Program-made: the position numbers and the translations under genes
The notes under the pieces: model-generated
What the model was told of the DNA's origin: nothing
Databases searched by the model: none
Seen by the model: the letters and a program-made list of their open reading frames with translations, nothing else
From: Comamonadaceae bacterium PBBC1
GTDB taxonomy: Bacteria; Pseudomonadota; Gammaproteobacteria; Burkholderiales; Burkholderiaceae_C
Assembly: GCA_002256145.1 (NCBI GenBank)
Contig: NKIP01000010.1
Coordinates: forward strand, 84,732 to 148,731
Length of the DNA: 64,000 bases
Direction of reading: 5' to 3'
In this document: positions 20,122 to 29,999 of the stretch, in pieces
Position numbering within the stretch: position 1 is the stretch's first letter
How the letters are laid out: each line of letters starts with the position of its first letter

Positions 20122-22395
20122 ATGAAATTCCGTTTCCCCATCGTCATCATTGACGAAGATTACCGCTCCGAAAACACATCGGGTTTGGGCATTCGCGCAT
20201 TGGCAGATGCCATCGTCAGCGAAGGGCTGGAGGTTTTGGGTGTGACCAGCTACGGCGATCTGTCTCAGTTTGCACAGCAGCAAAGCCGCGCCAGTGCGTT
20301 CATCTTGTCCATTGACGACGAAGAGTTTTCTCCCGGACCCGATCTGGACCCGGCTGTCATCAACTTGCGGGCCTTCATTGACGAAGTTCGCCGCAAGAAT
20401 GCCGACGTGCCGATTTACATCTATGGCGAGACCAAAACGTCTCGCCATTTGCCCAACGACATCCTGCGCGAGTTGCATGGTTTCATTCACATGTTTGAAG
20501 ACACGCCCGAGTTTGTGGCGCGTCACATCATCCGCGAGGCCAAAAGCTATCTGGAGGGCGTGCAGCCACCGTTCTTCAAGGCGCTGCTCGACTATGCGGA
20601 AGACGGCTCCTATTCGTGGCACTGCCCGGGGCACTCCGGTGGCGTGGCTTTCCTGAAAAGCCCCGTGGGTCAGATGTACCACCAGTTTTATGGTGAGAAC
20701 ATGTTGCGGGCCGACGTGTGCAATGCGGTGGAAGAGTTGGGCCAGCTGCTGGACCACAACGGCGCCATTGGCGAGAGCGAGCGCAATGCGGCCCGCATTT
20801 TCAATGCCGACCATTGTTTCTTTGTGACCAACGGCACCAGCACCTCCAACAAGATTGTCTGGCACCACACCGTGGCACCGGGTGACGTGGTGGTGGTGGA
20901 CCGCAATTGCCACAAGTCCATCTTGCACGCCATCATCATGACGGGTGCCGTGCCCGTGTTCATGAAGCCCACGCGCAACCATTTCGGCATCATTGGCCCC
21001 ATCCCCAAAAGTGAATTCGAGCCTGCGGCCATCATGGCCAAGATCAAGGCCAACCCCTTGCTCAAGGGCGTGGACCCCAAGAAGGTCAAGCCGCGTGTGA
21101 TGACCCTCACCCAGTCCACTTATGACGGCGTTCTGTACAACACGGAAACCATCAAGGGCATGCTCGATGGTTACGTGGAAAACCTGCACTTTGACGAAGC
21201 TTGGCTGCCGCACGCCGCCTTTCACCCGTTTTATGGCCCCTACCACGCCATGGGCAAAAAGCGCGCACGCCCCAAAGAATCCATGGTGTACGCCACGCAG
21301 TCCATCCACAAACTGCTGGCCGGTATCAGCCAGGCCAGCCATGTTCTGGTGCAAGACGCGCAAAGCGTCAAACTCGACAGGCCGCTGTTCAACGAAGCCT
21401 ATTTGATGCACACCTCGACATCGCCGCAGTACAGCATCATTGCCAGTTGCGACGTGGCCGCTGCCATGATGGAGCCGCCCGGCGGCACGGCGCTGGTGGA
21501 AGAGAGCATTGCCGAAGCCTTGGATTTTCGCCGCGCCATGCGCAAAATCGACGCCGAGTACGGCAAAGACTGGTGGTTCAAGGTTTGGGGCCCTGAGAAG
21601 TTTGCAGAAGAAGGCATTGGTCGCGCCGACGATTGGATCTTGCGCAACGACCCACGCAAAAAAGCCAGCAAGTGGCATGGTTTTGGCCAGCAGCTGGCCG
21701 ACGGCTTCAACATGCTCGACCCGATCAAGTCGACCATCGTGACGCCGGGCTTGGATCTGGACGGCAAGTTCGACAAGACCGGCATCCCCGCATCCATCGT
21801 CAGCAAGTTCCTGACCGAGCACGGCGTGGTGGTGGAGAAGACGGGCCTCTACAGCTTCTTCATCATGTTCACCATCGGCATCACCAAGGGCCGCTGGAAC
21901 ACGCTGCTCACCGCTTTGCAGCAGTTCAAGGACGAATACGCCAAGAACCAGCCGATGTGGAAAATCATGCCGGAGTTCTGCCAGAAGCACCCGCGCTACG
22001 AGCGCATGGGCCTGCGCGATCTGTGCCAGCATGTGCACGAGATGTACGCCAAATACGACATCGCCATCTTGACCACAGACATGTATTTGTCTGACTTGGC
22101 CCCAGCCATGCGCCCATCAGACGCTTACGCCCACATTGCCCAGCGCAAGACCGAGCGGGTGGAAATTGACCACCTGGAAGGCCGCATCACAGTGGGTTTG
22201 GTCACGCCATACCCACCCGGCATTCCGCTCTTGATCCCTGGCGAGGTCTTCAACAAAAAGATCGTCGATTACCTCAAGTTCGCCCGCGAGTTCAACGAAA
22301 AGTGCCCGGGCTTCGAAACCGACATCCATGGTCTGGTCGAAATCAAAGACGATGACGGCAAGAAACGGTACTTTGCGGATTGCGTGAAGGTTTAA
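20122..22395 (+). CDS. Arginine/lysine/ornithine decarboxylase
   Basis: Large PLP-dependent basic amino acid decarboxylase (Orn/Lys/Arg decarboxylase, AdiA/LdcC/SpeC fold family), producing agmatine, cadaverine or putrescine with CO2. The start at MKFRFPIVIIDED gives 757 residues. The N-terminal wing (about 1-130) resembles a receiver fold, the PLP domain holds the cofactor lysine Lys397 in TQSIHKLLAGISQ with preceding FDEAWLPHA, and the C-terminal domain follows (PYPPGIPLLIPGE). The length and HxxK motif are typical of AdiA-like inducible enzymes, but the exact substrate is not determined by visible residues. No cognate antiporter gene (adiC/cadB-like) is adjacent. A strong terminator follows. 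Confidence 0.9.
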   Translation: MKFRFPIVIIDEDYRSENTSGLGIRALADAIVSEGLEVLGVTSYGDLSQFAQQQSRASAFILSIDDEEFSPGPDLDPAVINLRAFIDEVRRKNADVPIYIYGETKTSRHLPNDILRELHGFIHMFEDTPEFVARHIIREAKSYLEGVQPPFFKALLDYAEDGSYSWHCPGHSGGVAFLKSPVGQMYHQFYGENMLRADVCNAVEELGQLLDHNGAIGESERNAARIFNADHCFFVTNGTSTSNKIVWHHTVAPGDVVVVDRNCHKSILHAIIMTGAVPVFMKPTRNHFGIIGPIPKSEFEPAAIMAKIKANPLLKGVDPKKVKPRVMTLTQSTYDGVLYNTETIKGMLDGYVENLHFDEAWLPHAAFHPFYGPYHAMGKKRARPKESMVYATQSIHKLLAGISQASHVLVQDAQSVKLDRPLFNEAYLMHTSTSPQYSIIASCDVAAAMMEPPGGTALVEESIAEALDFRRAMRKIDAEYGKDWWFKVWGPEKFAEEGIGRADDWILRNDPRKKASKWHGFGQQLADGFNMLDPIKSTIVTPGLDLDGKFDKTGIPASIVSKFLTEHGVVVEKTGLYSFFIMFTIGITKGRWNTLLTALQQFKDEYAKNQPMWKIMPEFCQKHPRYERMGLRDLCQHVHEMYAKYDIAILTTDMYLSDLAPAMRPSDAYAHIAQRKTERVEIDHLEGRITVGLVTPYPPGIPLLIPGEVFNKKIVDYLKFAREFNEKCPGFETDIHGLVEIKDDDGKKRYFADCVKV

Positions 22396-22462
22396 GACTT
22401 TTGCCTTGGCGATGTGTCTCAAGGCTTTAGGGGGCAGGTGAGTTGGGGCCCTGTGCGGGGGA

Positions 22463-22500
22463 GAATTGAAAAAAGCGGCTTTCGCCGCTTTTTTCAATTC
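22463..22500. terminator. Strong bidirectional terminator between decarboxylase and fabI
   Basis: Perfect 17-bp inverted repeat with a TTTC loop, arms GAATTGAAAAAAGCGGC and its complement. The internal A6 and T6 tracts make it a bidirectional rho-independent terminator for the convergent decarboxylase and fabI genes. Confidence 0.92.
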
Positions 22501-22762
22501 CAGAATCTCTTTCTGGTGTCATTTTTGTGGGCAAGACGCCAACCGCGCATGATTGAATCAGTCTGCACGCGCGATCATTTCCGCCACGTTCATTTGGTCA
22601 ATTACCACACGAACTTCAATTCAGCCTGAGGTGAGGTGGGCGCTGAACCGGGCGATTTGGCGAGCGAAGCGAGTTATGAGCCCGGGCAGCGTCCGCCTTG
22701 CCTCAGGCGGTGTAAAAAAAAGCAGAGACCAGGCTTTAGAAAGAGCAGTCCCATAACATGCA
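22501..22762. other. Intergenic region with a folded element
   Basis: Part of a 367-base gap without a gene (22396-22762). Beyond the terminator it holds the long imperfect hairpin recorded at 22624-22708 and, on the fabI side, a T-rich stretch. I see no credible ORF. Confidence 0.5.
22624..22708. repeat. 85-base imperfect cruciform element
   Basis: Outer arms GCCTGAGG...CCTCAGGC (8 of 8) extend through mostly paired bases (17 of 21 in the next stretch, counting the ends) to an inner ACCGGGC / GCCCGGG stem, with a loop carrying GCGAGCGAAGCGAG. It is unlike the REP copies elsewhere. It lies downstream of fabI, whose transcript would include it as a 3' structure. Confidence 0.5.
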
Positions 22763-23578
22763 TCAAGCCGCAGCAGCTGGCTCCGCAATGCCGCCGACCA
22801 CCTGGCTGAAACCACCGTCGACATAGGTGATCTCGGCCGTCACGCCCGCGGCCAAGTCGCTCAACATGAACGCCGCCACATTGCCCACGTCCTCAATGGT
22901 CACATTGCGGCGAATCGGCGAGGCTTCGGCCACCACCGACAAAATTTTGCCAAAACCCTTGATACCACTGGCCGCCAGCGTCTTGATAGGACCGGCCGAA
23001 ATGCCGTTGGCCCGCAGACCCCGGTTCTGGCTGCCCAGCGACTCGGCCAGGTAACGCACCGATGCCTCCAGACTGGCTTTGGCCAATCCCATGGTGTTGT
23101 AGTTGGGCACCGTGCGGATCGCACCGAGGTACGTCAGCGTCAACACAGCCGACTTGTCGTTCAGGTAGGGCAGGGCAGCCTTGGCCATGGCAGGGAAGCT
23201 GTAGGCACTGATGTCGTGGGCGATCTTGAAGCCTTCGCGCGATAAACCGTCCAAAAAGTCACCGGCAATCGCTTCGCGGGGTGCATAACCAATCGCGTGC
23301 ACAAAACCGTCGAACTTGGGCCAAGTGGCCGACAGGTCGGTGAACAGCTTTTCAATCTGCTCGTCGCTGCCCACATCACAATCAAAAATCAGCTTGGAGT
23401 CAAAATCGGCCGCGAATTCGGTGATGCGGTCCTTGAAACGTTCGCCCACGTAGCTGAACGCCAGCTCGGCCCCCTGAGCGTGGCACGCCTTAGCGATGCC
23501 ATAAGCAATGGAGCGGTTGGACAACACGCCCGTGATCAACAACTTTTTACCCGAAAGAAATCCTGTTTTTGTGGTCAT
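22763..23578 (-). CDS. fabI: Enoyl-ACP reductase FabI (NADH)
   Basis: Catalyses the last reduction of each fatty-acid elongation cycle. The start at [12 protein letters not shown] gives 271 residues, the usual FabI length. The divergent SDR motif is intact: Tyr150 (TYLGA), Tyr160 (PNYNTMG) and Lys167 (LAKASLE), with the cofactor loop [13 protein letters not shown] near residues 17-29. A longer frame adding 35 residues overlaps the yejA leader and was rejected. Its start lies 37 bases from the divergent yejA start, so the two promoters share a very small space. Confidence 0.96.
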   Translation of the reverse strand: MTTKTGFLSGKKLLITGVLSNRSIAYGIAKACHAQGAELAFSYVGERFKDRITEFAADFDSKLIFDCDVGSDEQIEKLFTDLSATWPKFDGFVHAIGYAPREAIAGDFLDGLSREGFKIAHDISAYSFPAMAKAALPYLNDKSAVLTLTYLGAIRTVPNYNTMGLAKASLEASVRYLAESLGSQNRGLRANGISAGPIKTLAASGIKGFGKILSVVAEASPIRRNVTIEDVGNVAAFMLSDLAAGVTAEITYVDGGFSQVVGGIAEPAAAA

Positions 23579-23615
23579 GCACTCAACTCCTGAAAAATGT
23601 GTGCAGAATTGTCGC

Positions 23616-25514
23616 ATGCGAAGACACATGGCCCATTTCTGGACACTCTGCTGCTTGGCCCTCGGGCTCGGCGTGGCGGGCAACGCTTGGGCTGCTCACG
23701 CTTACGCGCAATTTGGGGACATTCGCTACCCGGTCGGGTTCAGCCACTTTGCCTATGTGAACCCGGCCGCGCCCAAAGGCGGCGAGATCATGCTGGTGCC
23801 GCCGACCCGGCAGTCCAACTTTGACAAATACAATCCCTTCACCTTGAAGGGCAGCGCCCCGCCTTCCATGCTGGGCATGTTGTTTGACACTTTGCTGGTG
23901 GGCAACATGGATGAGCCGACCACGGCTTACGGCTTGCTGGCTTCGGACGTGGCGGTGGCCAGCGACCGCATGTCGGTCAACTTTCAGATTAACCCACTGG
24001 CCCGCTTTCACAATGGTGACCCAGTGCTGGCGGCCGATGTTCGCCATTCCTTTGAGCGGCTGACCAGCAAACAGGCCGCGCCCCAGTACCGCACGTATTT
24101 TGGCGAGGTCAAAGGCGCCACGGTCTTGGCCGAGCGCAGCATCCGCTTTGATTTTGTGCGCCCCAACAGCGAGCTGCCTTTGATCGTGGGCAGTTTGCCG
24201 GTGTTCAGCCAAAAGTGGGGGCTGGAAGGCAACACCCACAAACCCTTGGACCAACTGGTGATGGACATTCCGATCGCGTCCGGCCCTTACCGCATCGGCC
24301 GTGTGCAGTTTGGCAAAGACATCACTTACGAGCGCGATCCAAACTACTGGGCCCGCGACTTGAATGTCCGCAAAGGCCAATTCAATTTCGACCGCATCAC
24401 CTACAAGATCTACAAAGACAGCACCGCTCAGCTCGAGGCCTTTAAGGCAGGTGAGTTCGATTACATGCAGTCATTCATTGCGCGGGAGTGGGCCCGGGCC
24501 TTCACGGGTCGTGCTTTTGAACGGGGTGATTTGATCAAGGCCGAATTGGCTCATGGCAATGCGGGTGACTTTCAGGGCTTTTTGTTCAACACGCGCCGTG
24601 ACAAGTTCCAGGACGTGCGCGTGCGCCAAGCCATCGCGCTGGCCATGGATTTCGAGTGGTTGAACCGCCAACTGTTTTACAACGCCTACAGCCGGGTGCG
24701 TGGCTATTTTGTGGCCAGCGACTTTGAGGCCATGGGCCGACCTGGACCTGAAGAGTTGGCTTTGCTCACGCCCCTGAGGGCCAAGCTGCCCGCTGCCGTG
24801 TTTGATCAAGAGGTGCCGCAGCCACCACAAACCGCGCTCGACCCTGCTTCGGGCCACACCCTGCGCGACCACTTGCGCCAAGCGCGTGATTTGCTCCAAG
24901 CCGCCGGATGGACCTACCGCGATGGTGCTTTGCGCAACGCCAAGGGACAAGCTTTCAGCATCGAGTTTCTGGACAGTTCAGGCTCCATGGGCCGCGTGGT
25001 CACGCCCTTTGCCAAGAACCTCGAGAAACTGGGCATCAAAGTGCAATACAAGGTGATCGATTTTGCGCTGCTGCAAAAACGCATGGACGTGTTCGACTTC
25101 GACATCATCAGCAACCGCACCGTGGGCAGCGAAGCGCCCGGCACCGAGTTGCTCGAGCGCTATGGCAGCCGATCGGCCGACGTGGAGGGCTCGGGCAATG
25201 TGATTGGCCTCAAAGACCCGGCCGTGGACGCGCTGCTGGACAAGGTGGTCAGCGCCACGTCAAGGCCAGAGCTGGTGACCAGCCTGCGAGCGCTTGACCG
25301 GGTGCTGCGCCACGGCCATTACGTGGTGCCGCATTGGTATGGCGCGGTGCACCGCGTGTCCTGGCGGGCCAAGGCGTTTGCCCGACCGGCCGATTTGCCT
25401 CGGTTTTATCAACCTGAAAAGCTCGTCACCACCGTGTGGTGGTCGCCCACCGCCACAAGCGCGCCTGGCCCAACGCCCTCCACAGCGGCTCAACCAGCTA
25501 AAAAGGCCCCCTGA
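23616..25514 (+). CDS. yejA: Oligopeptide ABC transporter substrate-binding protein YejA
   Basis: Periplasmic receptor (SBP_bac_5 family) of the YejABEF importer, which in Escherichia coli takes up microcin C and peptides. The start at MRRHMAHFW gives a Sec signal peptide ending near GNAWA-AHAY, then a 600-residue mature protein with the family start [18 protein letters not shown] and PKGGEI segment; residues of the ligand-binding lobes (e.g. [17 protein letters not shown]) are clear. Total 632 residues. The next gene, yejB, begins 3 bases after the stop codon. It is the first gene of a yejABEF operon. Confidence 0.9.
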   Translation: MRRHMAHFWTLCCLALGLGVAGNAWAAHAYAQFGDIRYPVGFSHFAYVNPAAPKGGEIMLVPPTRQSNFDKYNPFTLKGSAPPSMLGMLFDTLLVGNMDEPTTAYGLLASDVAVASDRMSVNFQINPLARFHNGDPVLAADVRHSFERLTSKQAAPQYRTYFGEVKGATVLAERSIRFDFVRPNSELPLIVGSLPVFSQKWGLEGNTHKPLDQLVMDIPIASGPYRIGRVQFGKDITYERDPNYWARDLNVRKGQFNFDRITYKIYKDSTAQLEAFKAGEFDYMQSFIAREWARAFTGRAFERGDLIKAELAHGNAGDFQGFLFNTRRDKFQDVRVRQAIALAMDFEWLNRQLFYNAYSRVRGYFVASDFEAMGRPGPEELALLTPLRAKLPAAVFDQEVPQPPQTALDPASGHTLRDHLRQARDLLQAAGWTYRDGALRNAKGQAFSIEFLDSSGSMGRVVTPFAKNLEKLGIKVQYKVIDFALLQKRMDVFDFDIISNRTVGSEAPGTELLERYGSRSADVEGSGNVIGLKDPAVDALLDKVVSATSRPELVTSLRALDRVLRHGHYVVPHWYGAVHRVSWRAKAFARPADLPRFYQPEKLVTTVWWSPTATSAPGPTPSTAAQPAKKAP

Positions 25515-25517
25515 CCC

Positions 25518-26555
25518 ATGTTGGCCTACATTTTCAAACGCTTGCTGCTGATGATCCCGACCTTGTTCGGGGTGTTGTTGATGACCTTTGTGGTGATCCA
25601 GTTTGTGCCCGGCGGCCCGGTCGAGCAAATGGTGTCTCAGCTGCAAGGCCGTGACACAGGCGGGGAGGGCGCAGCCGCAGCGGGCAGCGGCTACCGCGGC
25701 CGGCAGGGCGTGGACGCCGCCCGCATTGCCGAAATCAAAACGCTTTACGGCTTTGACAAACCACCCACCGAGCGTTTTTGGATGATGCTCCAGCAGTTTG
25801 CGCAGTTCGACTTGGGCAAGAGCTTTTTCTACCCCAAAGACGTCTGGAGCCTCATCAAGGAAAAGTTGCCGGTGTCCATCAGCCTGGGCTTGTGGACGTT
25901 TTTCCTGAGTTACATGGTGTCGGTTCCTTTGGGGATCGCCAAGGCGGTGCGGGCGGGCACGCGTTTTGACACGCTCACCAGCTTGCTGGTGCTGGTGGGT
26001 TATGCCATTCCGGGTTTTGTGCTGGGCGTGGCCTTGCTGGTGATTTTTGGCGGTCAACTGCAGTGGTTTCCGCTGCGCGGCCTGACCTCGTCCAACTGGG
26101 AGCAGCTGAGCTGGGGCGCCAGAGTGGTGGATTATTTGTGGCACATCGCCTTGCCGGTCATGGCCAGTGTGCTCGGCTCGTTTGCCGTCATCACCATGTT
26201 GACCAAGAACGCATTTTTGGAAGAAATCCGCAAACAGTATGTGCTGACCGCTCGCGCCAAAGGCCTGAGTGAAAACCGCGTTTTGTACCGCCATGTCATG
26301 CGCAACGCGCTCATCCCGCTGGTCACGGGGTTTCCTGCGGCCTTCATCGGCGCTTTTTTCACAGGCTCGCTGCTGATCGAAACCCTGTTCTCGCTCGACG
26401 GCCTGGGTTTACTCAGTTACGAGGCCGTGATCCGGCGCGACTACCCGGTGGTGCTGGGCACCTTGTATTTGTTCACCTTGATCGGTCTGGTCACCAAGTT
26501 GATCAGTGACCTGTGCTACCTGTGGGTGGACCCGCGCGTGAAGTTCGACAAATGA
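25518..26555 (+). CDS. yejB: Peptide ABC transporter permease YejB
   Basis: Membrane permease of the YejABEF importer. The 345-residue protein begins MLAYIFKRLLLMIPTLFGV, a typical DppB-type opening. It has six predicted membrane segments and the permease EAA-like coupling loop (RAKGLSENRVLYRHVMRNAL, near residue 252). A Gly/Arg-rich loop near residues 45-75 (GRDTGGEGAAAAGSGYRGRQG) is longer than in many DppB proteins. It overlaps yejE by four bases (ATGA). Confidence 0.93.
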   Translation: MLAYIFKRLLLMIPTLFGVLLMTFVVIQFVPGGPVEQMVSQLQGRDTGGEGAAAAGSGYRGRQGVDAARIAEIKTLYGFDKPPTERFWMMLQQFAQFDLGKSFFYPKDVWSLIKEKLPVSISLGLWTFFLSYMVSVPLGIAKAVRAGTRFDTLTSLLVLVGYAIPGFVLGVALLVIFGGQLQWFPLRGLTSSNWEQLSWGARVVDYLWHIALPVMASVLGSFAVITMLTKNAFLEEIRKQYVLTARAKGLSENRVLYRHVMRNALIPLVTGFPAAFIGAFFTGSLLIETLFSLDGLGLLSYEAVIRRDYPVVLGTLYLFTLIGLVTKLISDLCYLWVDPRVKFDK

Positions 26556-27607
26556 CCGCAGCCAACACCACCGCATTCCCGCAACAGATGTCCCCCTCGG
26601 CCCGGGCCTGGCAGCGCTTCAGACGCAACCGCTTGGGCTTTGGCAGCCTGCTCATTTTTCTCACCCTGTTTGTCCTTAGCTTAGGGGCCGAATTCTTGTC
26701 CAACGACAAACCTTTGGTGGTGCGTTTTGAGGGGCAATGGTATTTCCCGGTGGTGCAGACCTTGCCTGAAAAAGTGTTCGGGGGGGATTTCGAGACGCCA
26801 GCCGATTACCTCGACCCGTTCATTCAGCAACAACTTCACAAGGGCAGCAATTGGGCTTTGCAGGCCCCCAACCCTTACCACCACAGCACCCTCGACTACT
26901 TTGCACCCTTGCCCAACCCAGCCCCGCCCACTGGCCGCAACTGGCTGGGCACCGATGACCGGGGGCGTGATGTCTTGGCGCGTTTGCTGTACGGCTTTCG
27001 GGTGTCGGTGCTGTTTGCATTGGCCCTCACCGTGTTTGGCGTGGTGCTGGGTGTGTTGACCGGGGCGGTGCAGGGCTTTTTTGTGGGCAAGACCGACCTG
27101 GTGTTTCAGCGCTTCATCGAAGTCTGGAGCGCCATGCCGGAGTTGTATTTGCTCATCATCTTCTCGGCCGTGTTCGAGCCCAGCGTGGGTTTGCTGCTCT
27201 TGCTGCTGGGCCTGTTTGGCTGGATGGGCTTGTCCGACTATGTGCGGGCCGAGTTTTTGCGCAACCGGCAACTCGATTACGTCAAATCGGCACGGGCGCT
27301 GGGCCTGGGCCATTGGCAGATCATGTGGCGGCATGTGCTGCCCAACAGCATGACCCCGGTGGTGACCTTTTTGCCGTTTCGCATGAGCGGCGCCATTTTG
27401 GCCCTGACCTCGTTGGACTTTTTGGGCCTGGGCGTGCCGCCAGGCACACCCTCGTTGGGCGAGTTGCTGGCCCAAGGCAAAAACAACATCGACGCCTGGT
27501 GGATATCGATGTCGACTTTTGTGGTGCTGGTGGTGACCTTGCTGCTCTTGACCTTTATGGGTGACGCCTTGCGCGACGCACTTGATCCGCGAAAGGTGGA
27601 CGCATGA
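26552..27607 (+). CDS. yejE: Peptide ABC transporter permease YejE
   Basis: Second membrane permease of the importer, DppC-like. The ATG of MTAANTTAF overlaps the yejB stop (ATGA), giving 351 residues. After a 25-residue cytoplasmic tail comes the first helix (FGSLLIFLTLFVLSLG), a large periplasmic loop (about residues 55-130, RNWLGTDDRGRD at its end) and further helices, with the coupling loop SARALGLGHWQIMWRHVLPNS. The ATG of yejF overlaps its stop in turn, so yejB-E-F are translationally coupled. Confidence 0.93.
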   Translation: MTAANTTAFPQQMSPSARAWQRFRRNRLGFGSLLIFLTLFVLSLGAEFLSNDKPLVVRFEGQWYFPVVQTLPEKVFGGDFETPADYLDPFIQQQLHKGSNWALQAPNPYHHSTLDYFAPLPNPAPPTGRNWLGTDDRGRDVLARLLYGFRVSVLFALALTVFGVVLGVLTGAVQGFFVGKTDLVFQRFIEVWSAMPELYLLIIFSAVFEPSVGLLLLLLGLFGWMGLSDYVRAEFLRNRQLDYVKSARALGLGHWQIMWRHVLPNSMTPVVTFLPFRMSGAILALTSLDFLGLGVPPGTPSLGELLAQGKNNIDAWWISMSTFVVLVVTLLLLTFMGDALRDALDPRKVDA

Positions 27608-29208
27608 ACGCGCCCCAAGCTTTGCTGGAACTCAAAGACCTGCAAATCGCCTTTGGCGGGCAGGCGGTGGTGCATGGCGTGAACCTGAGCATCCAGCCCG
27701 GCGAGCGGGTAGCTTTGGTGGGCGAGTCGGGATCGGGCAAATCGGTCACCGCGCTGTCGGTGCTGCGTTTGTTGGAATCAGCTGAGCTGTCGGGCCAAGT
27801 GCTGTGGCAAGGTCAGGACTTGCTAAAGCAAACGCCTGCCGAGATGCAACGCATCCGAGGTGATGACATTGCCATGATTTTTCAGGAGCCCATGACGGCG
27901 CTCAATCCCCTGATGACGGTAGGGTCGCAGATCTCGGAAGTGCTGCAGCTCAAAAAACTCTTGCATCGGCGCGACGCCGATGCGCGAGCCGTGCATTTGT
28001 TGTCCGAAACCGGGATCGACGACCCGGAGCGGCGTTTTGGGGCTTACCCGCACCAGTTGTCGGGCGGCCAACGCCAGCGCGCCATGATGGCCATGGCCCT
28101 GGCCTCCGAGCCCAAGCTGCTGCTGGCCGACGAACCCACCACCGCGCTGGATGCCAGTTTGCGCCTGCAAATGTTGCAGCTGTTGGCCGATTTGCAGCAA
28201 AAAACCGGCATGGCCGTGCTGCTGATCACCCACGATCTCGCCTTGGTGCGCCACTTCGCCGACCGGGTGGCGGTGATGGAAAAAGGCGTTCTTGTGGAGC
28301 AGGGGAGTTTGATAAAGGTGTTTTCAAACCCTCAACATCCTTACACCCAAAAACTGCTCGACAGCCGCCCCAGTCGCGATGGATTGGCAGAGGCCCCAAT
28401 CCCATCCCCCTCGCCATTGTTGCTGGCAAAAGGACTGCGAGTTCAGTACCCCATGGCCACACCTGGCATTCGCGGTTGGTTCAAGAAACAACAATTCACG
28501 GCCTTGCACGGCGCAGATTTCAGCATCCTGCCAGGCACGACATTGGGTGTGATGGGCGAGTCAGGCTCAGGCAAGTCCAGCCTGGCTATGGCGGTTTTGG
28601 GTCTGATGCCTTACGGAGGTGAGCTGACATTTGAGGGGCAATCCTGGCAGGGCAGTCCTGGGCGTGACAAAGCTTTGCGTCAAAAGGTTCAGGTTGTTTT
28701 TCAAGATCCATTTGGCAGTCTGTCGCCAAGAATGACCGTGGGTGAAATCGTCTCGGAAGGCTTGCGACTGCACCGGCCGCACCTGTCTGAGCCGGAGATT
28801 GAGGCGCAAGTCGTGTCTGCTTTGTCTGAAGTGGGTCTGATGACGGCCGATTTTCCAGACTTGCTGAACCGATATCCTCATGCGTTTTCTGGGGGGCAAC
28901 GCCAACGCATCGCATTGGCGCGTGCTTTGGTGGTGGAGCCAGACTTGCTTGTTTTGGATGAGCCCACAAGTGCCTTGGATGTCACGGTACAAAAGCAAAT
29001 TTTGAGCTTACTTCAGACATTGCAAAAAAACCGCAGAATCGCTTATTTAATGATTACCCATGACATCGATGTTCTACGGGCCATGGCCCATTGGGTCATG
29101 GTGCTCAAAGCGGGGCGCATTGTTGAAATGGGGCTTGCCGACAAGGTGTTGAACCAAGCTGCGCACAATTACACCCGCAGTTTGCTGGCAGCCTTCCCTG
29201 ACGACTGA
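27604..29208 (+). CDS. yejF: Peptide ABC transporter double ATPase YejF
   Basis: Fused ATPase of the importer containing two nucleotide-binding domains in 534 residues. Domain 1 has Walker A GESGSGKS (40-47) and signature LSGGQRQR. Domain 2 has GESGSGKS (about 318-325) and signature FSGGQRQR, each followed by a LLADEPTT/LVLDEPTS Walker B. The two-in-one arrangement is the DppDF-type fusion known for YejF. The start overlaps the yejE stop. The operon then ends about 90 bases before the hairpin ahead of rimP. Confidence 0.94.
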   Translation: MNAPQALLELKDLQIAFGGQAVVHGVNLSIQPGERVALVGESGSGKSVTALSVLRLLESAELSGQVLWQGQDLLKQTPAEMQRIRGDDIAMIFQEPMTALNPLMTVGSQISEVLQLKKLLHRRDADARAVHLLSETGIDDPERRFGAYPHQLSGGQRQRAMMAMALASEPKLLLADEPTTALDASLRLQMLQLLADLQQKTGMAVLLITHDLALVRHFADRVAVMEKGVLVEQGSLIKVFSNPQHPYTQKLLDSRPSRDGLAEAPIPSPSPLLLAKGLRVQYPMATPGIRGWFKKQQFTALHGADFSILPGTTLGVMGESGSGKSSLAMAVLGLMPYGGELTFEGQSWQGSPGRDKALRQKVQVVFQDPFGSLSPRMTVGEIVSEGLRLHRPHLSEPEIEAQVVSALSEVGLMTADFPDLLNRYPHAFSGGQRQRIALARALVVEPDLLVLDEPTSALDVTVQKQILSLLQTLQKNRRIAYLMITHDIDVLRAMAHWVMVLKAGRIVEMGLADKVLNQAAHNYTRSLLAAFPDD

Positions 29209-29273
29209 TGGCTGTTCTGGGTATTTTGCCCATCGTTTTCCTTAATAATCACGCACTTAGCGCAATTTTCAGC

Positions 29274-29327
29274 TAGAATAATGGCTTCACGACCAAACGG
29301 GCGGGTTTTCACCGCCCGTTTTTTTTG
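29274..29327 (+). promoter_or_regulatory. -10 element and hairpin leader upstream of rimP
   Basis: A TAGAAT -10-like hexamer (29274-29279) is followed 15 bases later by a strong G/C hairpin (AAACGGGCGG / CCGCCCGTTT, 29295-29321) and eight T residues. This looks like a terminator placed between the promoter candidate and the rimP start, i.e. either the yejF terminator or an attenuator of the rimP-nusA-infB message. The -35 region is not clear. Confidence 0.5.
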
Positions 29328-29363
29328 GGTCTTTCTTTTTTAACGTTGACATTCAGAAGCTCT

Positions 29364-29927
29364 GTGGCATTGCAGCAAATTGTTCAAGAAACCGTGACCG
29401 GCCTGGGCTATGACCTGGTTGAAATTGACCGCACAGCGGGCGGTTTGCTGCGCATCACCATTGATTTCCCTTGGCAACCCGGATCTGAATTGTTCATCAA
29501 CGTCGAAGACTGTGAAAAAGTCAACCGACAACTTCAGTTTGCGCTCGAAGTCGATGGCGTCACCTACAACCGCCTTGAAGTTTCTTCCCCAGGCATTGAT
29601 CGTCCCTTGCGCAATGCTCAAGACTTTGAGCGTTTCGTCGGCGAGTTGATTGACATCACGCTGAAAGTGCCTATGGGTGAAAACGCCGCTGGCATGGTCA
29701 ATCCCACACGCAAAAAATTTCGCGGAACGCTTGAGCGTGACGCCTCAGGTCAAAGCTGGCAAATCGTTTGGAGCGAAGAGCCACCCGTCAAGCCTGGTCA
29801 AAAAATCAGCAAAACACGAATTCCAGCGCCCTTGAATGTGCTGGGTTTTACCTTGGACGAACTGCGCGAGGCGCGTCTTGCACCTGTGGTGGATTTCAAA
29901 GGGCGCAAGCCAAAAATTGAAGCCTGA
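29364..29927 (+). CDS. rimP: Ribosome maturation factor RimP
   Basis: Required for 30S subunit maturation. The GTG start gives MALQQIVQETVTGLGYDLVEID, the normal opening of this family in Burkholderiales, and 187 residues; a TTG farther left falls inside the upstream hairpin run. It shows the RimP N-terminal fold and the C-terminal Sm-like region (around GVLGFTLDELREARLAP, near residue 150). It begins the conserved rimP-nusA-infB-rbfA-truB cluster, 72 bases before nusA. Confidence 0.93.
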   Translation: MALQQIVQETVTGLGYDLVEIDRTAGGLLRITIDFPWQPGSELFINVEDCEKVNRQLQFALEVDGVTYNRLEVSSPGIDRPLRNAQDFERFVGELIDITLKVPMGENAAGMVNPTRKKFRGTLERDASGQSWQIVWSEEPPVKPGQKISKTRIPAPLNVLGFTLDELREARLAPVVDFKGRKPKIEA

Positions 29928-29999
29928 CGGATTGGTCGGGTTTTGAATATTTATATCGGGCCTCGTTTAAAGGCCTCAGTGGAACAGGAGAGTCGAGTC

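Noticed and set aside
19930..22038. Very long open frame on the minus strand opposite the decarboxylase
   Set aside because: It is a shadow of the high-GC decarboxylase gene: low-complexity His/Gly/Val-rich product, no recognisable domain, no promoter or ribosome site, and the plus-strand gene is a clear full enzyme.
29346..29374. TTGACA before rimP as a -35 box
   Set aside because: A matching -10 would fall inside the rimP coding sequence and shows no TATAAT-like hexamer.
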